From contig SMVY01000144.1 of the NCBI GenBank assembly GCA_004357415.1, positions 1 to 6,479 on the forward strand: a DNA stretch of 6,479 bases. The letters are read 5' to 3'. The position numbers were made by a program, and so were the translations under genes. The DNA is from Gemmatimonadota bacterium. GTDB lineage: Bacteria > Gemmatimonadota > Gemmatimonadetes > Gemmatimonadales > GWC2-71-9. Positions 1 to 4,818 of this stretch are shown here, piece after piece; position 1 is the first letter of the stretch; every line of letters starts with the position of its first letter. A model generated the notes under the pieces. That model did not search any database, was not told where the DNA came from, and was given only the letters and a program-made list of their open reading frames with translations.

Positions 1-76
1 GATTGACCTTCTGGCGCAACTGGGCCAGGATGGCGGCGACTTCCTGGCGTCCGTAGGTCACTGGTGTATGGCTCAT
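1..76 (-). CDS. 5' end of an unidentified protein, cut by the left window edge
   Basis: An ATG on the minus strand (bases 76-74) opens a frame that stays open to the window edge for 25 codons. It begins MSHTPVTYGRQEVAAILAQL and continues RQKVN. A good Shine-Dalgarno sequence, GGAGG at 86-90, lies 9 nt before the ATG, and a well-formed sigma70-type promoter lies just upstream (111-139). Together these make a real gene start likely despite its short visible length. The residues around 9-24 look like an amphipathic helix (RQEVAAILAQLRQ), and nothing catalytic or membrane-spanning is visible. The family cannot be named from 25 residues. It follows the tyrosine-decarboxylase-like gene on the same strand after a 91-bp gap, but its own promoter means it need not share that transcript. 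Confidence 0.72.
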   Translation of the reverse strand, partial: MSHTPVTYGRQEVAAILAQLRQKVN

Positions 77-85
77 GACTGGATA

Positions 86-90
86 CCTCC
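86..90 (-). promoter_or_regulatory. Shine-Dalgarno site of the left-edge gene
   Basis: GGAGG on the minus strand, within TGGAGGT, lies 9 nt upstream of the ATG at 76-74. It is one of the two best ribosome-binding sites in the window and decides the start of the partial gene. Confidence 0.75.
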
Positions 91-110
91 ATCAAGCGAA
101 CCACACCTTA

Positions 111-139
111 AGTATACGCCACGACCCGATGAACGTCTA
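111..139 (-). promoter_or_regulatory. Sigma70-type promoter for the left-edge gene
   Basis: On the minus strand a TAGACG box (134-139, four of six matches to TTGACA) is separated by exactly 17 bp from TATACT (111-116, five of six matches to TATAAT). Transcription would begin near base 104, giving a leader of about 28 nt that holds the GGAGG site. The box spacing, the downstream ribosome-binding site and the start codon all agree in orientation. The match was made by eye. Confidence 0.6.
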
Positions 140-167
140 ATGAATCCGACTGAGAGTGCCCCGGAGT

Positions 168-2117
168 TCACACCGGCGATGAGCCGATCAGCCTGGCGAG
201 TGATACTGCCCCGGCGTCCGCCAGGGCGTCCAGGAAGCCCGAGATGTGGTCGGGGCCCGGCGGTGGGTCGGCGAGGAACGGATCCATGACGGTAGATCGC
301 AGCACCACCAGGCCTTCCTTTCCGGCCGCGGTCCATTCTGCCGGCGTGGCAACCCCCAGTTGCTCCAACAGCGGGTCGACCGCCCGATCGTACATGGGCG
401 TCTGAAACCGGGTTCGGGTAATGATGTACTCCGGATCGGCCTTGGCGCTGACCGACATCACCTGATACACGCCCTCGTTCAGTGCGTTCACCGCTTCCAG
501 ACTCTCGAGCAGCGGGTGGTGCAACAGGTAACACACGATGTTGATGTCGGGCTCCGGCAACAGGATGATCCTGAAGGGAGCAAAATCGTACCGGGCCAAC
601 GCCCGGTACAGCCGTCGAGCTCCGACCACCGTGCGACAGATCAGGTACCCGTACCCCGACTCGTCCAGCGGCAGGACCTTGTGACTGAGCCAGACTGCCG
701 CAGCCGCGGCGCCGGGCTTGGAGCCCTCGAAGATGAACCGACCGAGGTAGTCCTGCTCCGTGCCCTCGGCCTGTCCGGCGGGCGCCAAATAGGGCGGATC
801 GACGGCGACCAACTCGCGAGCCCGGCGGTCCTTGAGCAGAATGGCGCCGGCCGGATACGGGATATACCCCAACTTGTGCGGATCGATGCTAATCGAGTCA
901 GCATCCGCCAGCGCCACCATCGACCGCACCCATTCGTCACTGGGCCAATCCTCACCCAGTGCGTCCCGAATCTCCTGGCCAGTCCGCCGGACTCCATCCG
1001 GCCCGCGGATGACCGAAGCGGCGTACCCGCCATAACACGCGTCCGAATGCAGGTGGAACGTCATGCCCAGCTCCTGCCCGGCGCGGGCTCGCACCTCGAG
1101 CACCCGATCGAGACGATCCACGGCGCTTTCCTCGGTGGTGCCGCACACACTGATGCAGGCCAGTACCGGTGTCCGTCGTGCATGAAGAGCCTTCAACCGA
1201 TCCCACAAGGCTTCCGGGTCCATCCGGTAGTTGCCATCCACCGGTACGTATATCAGTTGGTTCGATCCAATGCCCAACGCCCGGACGATCTTTTTCCAGG
1301 AGTAGTGCGCCGTGGCCGCGACCAGGACTACGCTATCCGGCAGCGCGTCGCCGTACTCGGCCGCCAGACGCCGGCCGTAGTCCTGGTAACCTGCGGTCGC
1401 CAATGAGTGCTGTGCCAGGGCACGGGCCATGTCCTCCCGCGGAGCCACCTGCCACGACCGCTCCCACAGATCCAGCACATCGCGGTTGGCGATGTTCAGC
1501 AGCTGGCTCAGGTCGAGTTGCCCAATGTCGGTTTTGGAGCCGTCCGGGAGCCGCACTTCGAGATCGAGCCCCAGCGACTGGGCCGCTCCCACCACGGCGA
1601 CGGGGAGGTACAACACGTTCCGAGCGATCCACAGAGCTTCGAAGTTGGCCACGGTCCCGCCCGAGGTCAGGTGGCCCCACGCCTCGTCGCGGCGGTACCC
1701 GACCATTTCGGCCATCTGCTGCGCCACCTCCTGTTCCAAACGAGTCGTCACCGGGGCAGCTTCGGGCGACACGTTGTTGGGATTGTAGAGCATGGCGGCG
1801 AAATACCCGACCTGCGAGGCGATCGTCTGCTGATACGCCATGTGCCCCAAGTACCGGCCGCTGAAGAATGGAACGTCCCGCTTCAATTCGGCCAGCAGAC
1901 CCATCAACTCCTGAGTCAGGGTGGCTACCGCTTCCTCGTACCCGGCGCTCCGCTTGTCGAGCTCGCGGATGGTGATGCCGTCTTCCGGGTGGTAATTGCG
2001 CCGCCAGAACACATGGTCCCGGAGCGCCTCGGTGATCAATCGCTCGAACAGGTCGGCGTTCTCGGCCTGCGGGCCGAGAAACCAGGATAGCAGGGCATCG
2101 TGCGGAGAATTATTCAT
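168..2117 (-). CDS. Tyrosine decarboxylase-type PLP-dependent (group II) amino acid decarboxylase, 649 aa
   Basis: This is a cytosolic PLP enzyme that probably converts an amino acid, perhaps an aromatic one such as tyrosine, to its amine and CO2. Length and motif order resemble the roughly 620-aa tyrosine decarboxylases of Enterococcus and Lactobacillus as I remember them. Visible motifs are TSGGT at 151-155 (phosphate-binding loop region), HYSW with H271 (ring-stacking His, H241 in the Lactobacillus enzyme), IYVPVDGNYRMD at 289-300, HSDACYGGY with D359 (pyridine-nitrogen Asp), SIDPHK with K415 (Schiff-base Lys) followed by LGYIPY with Y421, and FEGSKPGA at 463-470. The Asp-to-Lys interval (56 residues) is long, as in tyrosine decarboxylases. 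The usual HVDAAYGG is HSDACYGG here. The start ATG has GGAG 4-5 nt upstream (2122-2125), and no plausible alternative start gives a fuller domain. The substrate is not decided by sequence. The lipoprotein gene lies 183 bp upstream on the same strand. No permease or antiporter partner, usual beside the tyrosine decarboxylases of lactic acid bacteria, is in view. Confidence 0.93.
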   Translation of the reverse strand: MNNSPHDALLSWFLGPQAENADLFERLITEALRDHVFWRRNYHPEDGITIRELDKRSAGYEEAVATLTQELMGLLAELKRDVPFFSGRYLGHMAYQQTIASQVGYFAAMLYNPNNVSPEAAPVTTRLEQEVAQQMAEMVGYRRDEAWGHLTSGGTVANFEALWIARNVLYLPVAVVGAAQSLGLDLEVRLPDGSKTDIGQLDLSQLLNIANRDVLDLWERSWQVAPREDMARALAQHSLATAGYQDYGRRLAAEYGDALPDSVVLVAATAHYSWKKIVRALGIGSNQLIYVPVDGNYRMDPEALWDRLKALHARRTPVLACISVCGTTEESAVDRLDRVLEVRARAGQELGMTFHLHSDACYGGYAASVIRGPDGVRRTGQEIRDALGEDWPSDEWVRSMVALADADSISIDPHKLGYIPYPAGAILLKDRRARELVAVDPPYLAPAGQAEGTEQDYLGRFIFEGSKPGAAAAAVWLSHKVLPLDESGYGYLICRTVVGARRLYRALARYDFAPFRIILLPEPDINIVCYLLHHPLLESLEAVNALNEGVYQVMSVSAKADPEYIITRTRFQTPMYDRAVDPLLEQLGVATPAEWTAAGKEGLVVLRSTVMDPFLADPPPGPDHISGFLDALADAGAVSLARLIGSSPV

Positions 2118-2139
2118 GGGACTCCAGGGCGTGGGCGGT

Positions 2140-2183
2140 GGCAGCGAGGGCAGCGGGGGCAGCGGGGGCAGCGGGGGCAGCCC
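2140..2183 (+). repeat. 9-bp tandem repeat (GGCAGCGGG), about 4.7 copies
   Basis: Units are GGCAGCGAG (2140-2148), then GGCAGCGGG three times (2149-2175), then a broken GGCAGCC copy. The array sits 23 bp upstream of the decarboxylase start codon and inside the leader of that minus-strand gene, where it reads C-rich (CCCGCTGCC). On the plus strand the G runs at 2148-2150, 2155-2159, 2164-2168 and 2173-2177, separated by CAGC, fit the canonical G-quadruplex pattern with 4-nt loops. Confidence 0.9.
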
Positions 2184-2205
2184 AAGAGATTTGCCGGAAG
2201 CCCTA

Positions 2206-2235
2206 TACCGCCTGACCGCCTGTCCGCCTGTCCGC
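2206..2235 (-). repeat. 8-bp tandem repeat (AGGCGGNN on the minus strand), about 3.7 copies
   Basis: On the plus strand the units are TACCGCCT, GACCGCCT, GTCCGCCT and GTCCGC. Read on the minus strand this is AGGCGGAC, AGGCGGTC and AGGCGGTA, preceded by GCGGAC. It lies about 66 bp downstream of the lipoprotein stop in sense orientation. The same AGGCGGTA unit recurs after the porin gene at 4665-4695, so this is a family of intergenic repeats and not a single local slippage event. Confidence 0.85.
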
Positions 2236-2239
2236 AGTG

Positions 2240-2280
2240 AGCCCAGCGGGCGGCAGATAGTATCTGCCGCGCGCCGGGCT
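2240..2280. terminator. 41-bp near-perfect palindrome after the lipoprotein gene, possible hairpin terminator
   Basis: The arms 2240-2259 and 2261-2280 pair at 18 of 20 positions around a centre at 2260. The inner ten base pairs (GCGGCAGATA / TATCTGCCGC) are perfect, and the outer AGCCC/GGGCT is also perfect. It begins 21 nt after the lipoprotein stop, which suits a terminator or mRNA 3'-end protector. There is no U-tract on either strand, so intrinsic termination of the classical kind is not shown. It could instead be a protein-binding palindrome or a copy of a dispersed hairpin element. Confidence 0.5.
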
Positions 2281-2300
2281 AACCAGGCTCCGCCGGCCGG

Positions 2301-3224
2301 TCAGGTCGTGTCTGTGAGCCGGGTGACTTCGCGGGTCGGCTCCTGGCCGCAGCCGGTCCAGGTCACTTTGATGACGACGACCGGTGTGCCGTTCCTGACC
2401 AGAGTCTTGTGGATTTCGCCCTCGGTGAAACGGAGGAGCGGCCGGGCGTCGGTACACGTTGCGTCGTAGGCCAGCGGGGTCATGGTCATGACGTCGAAGG
2501 CCCGCTCGTGATTGTGGTTGCGGAACGTCCAGCTGCCTTCGATGGCGAGGGTACCGCTCGGCAGTGGCTGGTCAAGCACGATGGCGGCGTTGCCGTCGAA
2601 TGTCAGCTGCCAGTCGGCGACAGCCTCCTTGAACGCACGCCCCGGCGTCGTGTGCCTGGTGGTGATCATCTCCTGCGCCTGCAGTTGATCGTGGCCGGTA
2701 TCATGCCACACACCCCGGGTGCCGTTTCTGACCATCGCCTTGGCCCGGCCGTTGGGAAGCGTGTGGGCCACACCGAAGCGGTAGATCACTTCATCGATAT
2801 CGTACCCGGCCTGGTCCGGCACCGGGTCACTGACGGTGACGCTCCCGGAGAACTCGATGGCCGTCCGGCCCAGATTGACGACACAGGGATCGGGGACGAA
2901 CTGCAGCGTCAGGAAATCCGGCACGCCATCCTGGTCGGTATCCTCCACCGGCAGCGGTCCGATGACCAGGCAGGTCAGCGGATTCCGGTGAGGCCCCATG
3001 AACATCGGCGTCACCGGGTGGAACGCGTTGACCATCCCGCCATGGAACAGCGCCCCCATCGACAGATCGGCGTCGTCTCCGAAGGTCACTTCAATTTCGG
3101 CGAGCTCGGCATCGGTCAGGACATCACCGCCCGCTGGACCGGACGAATCACTACATCCTGCGAGAACCACCAGCGCTGCGGCAGCCACCAAGCCGCCGGG
3201 CCGGCACCAGGCTCTAACATTCAT
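2301..3224 (-). CDS. Predicted outer-envelope lipoprotein of unknown function, 307 aa
   Basis: The start at 3224 is chosen over an in-frame ATG at 3332 because a strong Shine-Dalgarno run (AGAGGGGGG, 3231-3239) lies 6 nt before it and a lipoprotein signal follows at once. Residues 1-23 have a short Arg-containing head, a hydrophobic core (LVAAAALVVL) and the lipobox LAGC with C24 as the lipidated cysteine. A Ser/Gly/Pro linker follows. The mature part has four cysteines (85, 114, 257, 292), enough for two disulfides in the periplasm. It also has an acidic DTDQDGVPD stretch at 95-103 resembling the calcium-binding DxDxDG loops of thrombospondin type 3 repeats. The rest looks beta-rich with no catalytic motif I recognise. 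VRNGT occurs twice (165-169, 276-280), which might hint at duplicated halves. I cannot assign a family. It is divergent from the porin gene and upstream of the tyrosine-decarboxylase-like gene on the same strand. Confidence 0.85.
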   Translation of the reverse strand: MNVRAWCRPGGLVAAAALVVLAGCSDSSGPAGGDVLTDAELAEIEVTFGDDADLSMGALFHGGMVNAFHPVTPMFMGPHRNPLTCLVIGPLPVEDTDQDGVPDFLTLQFVPDPCVVNLGRTAIEFSGSVTVSDPVPDQAGYDIDEVIYRFGVAHTLPNGRAKAMVRNGTRGVWHDTGHDQLQAQEMITTRHTTPGRAFKEAVADWQLTFDGNAAIVLDQPLPSGTLAIEGSWTFRNHNHERAFDVMTMTPLAYDATCTDARPLLRFTEGEIHKTLVRNGTPVVVIKVTWTGCGQEPTREVTRLTDTT

Positions 3225-3230
3225 GGAAAT

Positions 3231-3239
3231 CCCCCCTCT
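3231..3239 (-). promoter_or_regulatory. Shine-Dalgarno site that fixes the lipoprotein start
   Basis: The minus-strand run AGAGGGGGG ends 6 nt before the ATG at 3224-3222. It selects this start over the in-frame ATG at 3332, whose extra 36 residues would precede and bury the lipoprotein signal. Confidence 0.8.
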
Positions 3240-3252
3240 GATCGGCATTATG

Positions 3253-3291
3253 TTATCGCTCAATAATACCATTTGGATCCCATCTAAGGAA
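3253..3291 (-). promoter_or_regulatory. Candidate lipoprotein promoter with an overlapping operator-like palindrome
   Basis: This is the most A+T-rich patch of the divergent region. On the minus strand TATTAT (3263-3268) is a good -10 box. The matching -35 position (3286-3291, TTCCTT) is poor, so activation or an alternative sigma factor is possible. Overlapping the -10 box and predicted start point is TTATCGCTCAATAA (3253-3266), an imperfect palindrome with six-base arms (TTATCG/CAATAA) pairing at five of six positions. It is well placed for a repressor. No regulator gene is in the window. Confidence 0.4.
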
Positions 3292-3323
3292 GGAATCTCC
3301 CAAGTATGAAGAGCCTTTCCTGA

Positions 3324-3376
3324 TCCATTCATGGACCCTTCCCAGGCGCACCTTCAAGATCAGGGTGTTCATGAAC
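3324..3376. promoter_or_regulatory. Palindromes in the leader upstream of the porin gene
   Basis: Two small palindromes lie in the otherwise featureless stretch before the porin start: TCCAT-TC-ATGGA at 3324-3335 and the perfect GTTCATGAAC at 3367-3376. The second can be lengthened by GGT/ACC with a one-base bulge. Either could be a regulator site or a leader hairpin. I could not find a convincing -10/-35 pair for the porin gene. Confidence 0.25.
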
Positions 3377-3420
3377 CACCATGCCGCGGCTGGTGGCGGA
3401 ATCCTATCGACGAGCGAACC

Positions 3421-4635
3421 ATGAAACGTATTCTCCATGTGATGCCGGTCTTGATCCTCGCCCTCGCCCCGGCCCTGGCCACCGCCCAGCAGGTCACGGT
3501 CGGCGGTCAGATCCGCCCCCGATCCCAATACCGTAACCCCTCGTTGAGTGGCGCCGGCAGCACCGGCCGGGAATTCTTCAACGACGGTGACGGGTTCACC
3601 ACGATGCGAGCCCGTATCCACGCCGACGCCAAACTCAAGGGCAACGTACGAATCTTTGCCCAACTCCAGGACGTCCGCATCTGGGGTTCGGAGACCAGTA
3701 CCCTCGGGGATTTCAACGCCGACAACTTCGATCTTCATCAGGGGTTCGTCGATCTCTCGTCAGAGGACGACGTGTGGCTTGGCCGGGCAGGTAGGCAGGA
3801 GGTCAACCTCGGCGGCCAACGCCTGATCGGGGCCGTGGACTGGACCCAGCAGGCCCGGTCGTTCGACGGTCTCCGGCTGCAGCGCATGAAGGATGGGACC
3901 GGCGCCACGTTCCTGGCGTTCCAAACGGCCGACGCCACGGCCCCAACCCAGTCGGCCGATGCCGGCGTGTTCGCCGGCTACGGCAAGATCAACAACGTCC
4001 TCGGCGGGGCGCTGGGCCTGTACGCCATCTACAACACCCGCAACGGTGCGCTGTCCATCGACCTGGGCACGTTCGGGTTCCGCCAAGTCGGCAAGATCGA
4101 TCGGTTCAGCTATAGGCTGGAGAGCTACTACCAAACCGGTAACACCGCCGGCTTGGATGTGCAGGCCTTCATGGTGGGCGCTCGCATCGGCATGAACCTT
4201 GGCAAGGGCTCCGTGACCCTGTGGTACGACTACCTGTCGGGTGACGACGACCTGACCGACAACACCAGCAAAGTGTTCAACACCCTGTTCGCCACCAATC
4301 ACAAGTTCTATGGCTACGCCGACCTGTTCCTGGTCATTCCCCTCGAAACCGGCGGCCGCGGATTGCAGGACTTGGCCGTCAAGGGCACCTATAAGACGTC
4401 GGAGTCGACCCTCATCAGACTGAACCTCCACTCGTTCCGCGCCACCAAACAGGGTACCCTGTCGACCAAACGGTTCGGCGAAGAAATCGATCTCGTCGGC
4501 AGCTGGCGCTACAACGAGCACCTGGCGTTCAGCGGGGGAGCCTCGTACGTCATCCAGGGAGACGCCCTGGCCGAACTGGGCCGTCTGGATCGAGACATGA
4601 CGTGGCTGTACCTGATGGTCGACGCCACGTTCTAG
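3421..4635 (+). CDS. Outer-membrane beta-barrel porin, alginate-export family type, 404 aa
   Basis: The start at 3421 is chosen over the in-frame ATG at 3331 because a signal peptide begins there: MKR head, hydrophobic core, and a likely cut after ATA at 20-22 to leave QQVTVGG. The mature part alternates polar and apolar residues as barrel strands do and ends in Phe (VDATF), the usual last residue of outer-membrane barrels. GRQEVNLGGQRLIG at 124-137 followed by ARSFDGLRL (145-153), and the YDYLSGDDD and NHKFYGYADLF segments (269-277, 293-303), are typical of alginate-export-like porins (the AlgE-type PF13372 group, from memory). Length is usual for this group. It would pass a small or anionic substrate through the outer membrane, but many relatives have nothing to do with alginate and the substrate is unknown. 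The ribosome-binding site is weak. The gene is divergent from the lipoprotein gene and 183 bp before a decarboxylase on the same strand. Confidence 0.88.
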   Translation: MKRILHVMPVLILALAPALATAQQVTVGGQIRPRSQYRNPSLSGAGSTGREFFNDGDGFTTMRARIHADAKLKGNVRIFAQLQDVRIWGSETSTLGDFNADNFDLHQGFVDLSSEDDVWLGRAGRQEVNLGGQRLIGAVDWTQQARSFDGLRLQRMKDGTGATFLAFQTADATAPTQSADAGVFAGYGKINNVLGGALGLYAIYNTRNGALSIDLGTFGFRQVGKIDRFSYRLESYYQTGNTAGLDVQAFMVGARIGMNLGKGSVTLWYDYLSGDDDLTDNTSKVFNTLFATNHKFYGYADLFLVIPLETGGRGLQDLAVKGTYKTSESTLIRLNLHSFRATKQGTLSTKRFGEEIDLVGSWRYNEHLAFSGGASYVIQGDALAELGRLDRDMTWLYLMVDATF

Positions 4636-4664
4636 ACCGGCCTGCCGTGGTGTGCGTTGTACTC

Positions 4665-4710
4665 AGGCGGTAAGGCGGTAGGGCGGTAGGCGGTAGGCGA
4701 TCAGACGGTT
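4665..4710 (+). repeat. 7-8-bp tandem repeat (AGGCGGTA), five to six degenerate copies
   Basis: Units are AGGCGGTA (4665-4672), AGGCGGTA (4673-4680), GGGCGGTA (4681-4688), GGCGGTA (4689-4695), then the decayed GGCGATC and AGACGGTT. The array begins 29 bp after the porin stop and matches the minus-strand AGGCGGNN array after the lipoprotein gene. Function is unknown. Confidence 0.85.
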
Positions 4711-4737
4711 GGTGCTTGGGCGATGGCGGGCGGTGTA

Positions 4738-4777
4738 GTCGCTTTAGCGACAGGGCCGAGTCGCGGCTTCAGCCGCG
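4738..4777. repeat. Pair of REP-like hairpins upstream of the second decarboxylase
   Basis: Hairpin one is GTCGCT-TT-AGCGAC (4738-4751). Hairpin two is CGCGGCT-TC-AGCCGCG (4762-4777). Both stems are perfect (6 and 7 bp) with two-base loops, both are preceded by AGT, and both share the GCTT(T/C)AGC core, so they look like related copies. Ten bases separate them. This arrangement resembles bacterial REP elements. They may also end transcription from the porin gene, although no U-tract follows. Confidence 0.6.
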
Positions 4778-4803
4778 GATTCGATTCCAACCCTTCCCCA
4801 GCG

Positions 4804-4812
4804 TGCTATGCT
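4804..4812 (+). promoter_or_regulatory. Extended -10 box implying a leaderless mRNA for the second decarboxylase
   Basis: TGC-TATGCT is an extended -10 element (TGn plus four of six matches to TATAAT). It ends 6 nt before the ATG at 4819, so transcription would start at or next to the start codon. The -35 position (4784-4789, ATTCCA) is weak, as is usual for extended -10 promoters. The ACAGGG between box and ATG is too close to act as a Shine-Dalgarno site, which also fits a leaderless transcript. Confidence 0.45.
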
Positions 4813-4818
4813 ACAGGG

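Noticed and set aside
246..1406. 386-codon plus-strand open frame antisense to the first decarboxylase
   Set aside because: It is the shadow of a high-GC gene: composition is Arg/His/Pro/Gln-rich with no domain, and the opposite strand carries a complete enzyme with all catalytic motifs.
2409..3266. 285-codon plus-strand open frame antisense to the lipoprotein
   Set aside because: No ribosome-binding site or recognisable domain. It is explained by the GC-rich third positions of the lipoprotein gene on the other strand.
3225..3332. N-terminal extension of the lipoprotein to an ATG at 3332
   Set aside because: It would bury the lipobox signal 36 residues inside and ignore the strong ribosome-binding site at 3231-3239.
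3218..3335. Ten-base direct repeat CATTCATGGA at 3218-3227 and 3326-3335
   Set aside because: One copy overlaps the lipoprotein start codon and neither lies in a plausible paired-operator spacing. It is most likely chance.
3331..3420. N-terminal extension of the porin to an ATG at 3331
   Set aside because: The signal peptide begins at 3421. A 30-residue polar extension before it is unlikely.
3760..4521. 253-codon minus-strand open frame antisense to the porin
   Set aside because: Shadow of the porin. The plus strand has a signal peptide, barrel motifs and terminal Phe.
4636..4660. Short CGGC-CT-GCCG hairpin just after the porin stop as a terminator
   Set aside because: The stem is only four base pairs and there is no U-tract.
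4723..4818. N-terminal extension of the second decarboxylase to an ATG at 4723
   Set aside because: The extra codons would translate the twin hairpins and the promoter-like box. Family homology begins after 4819.
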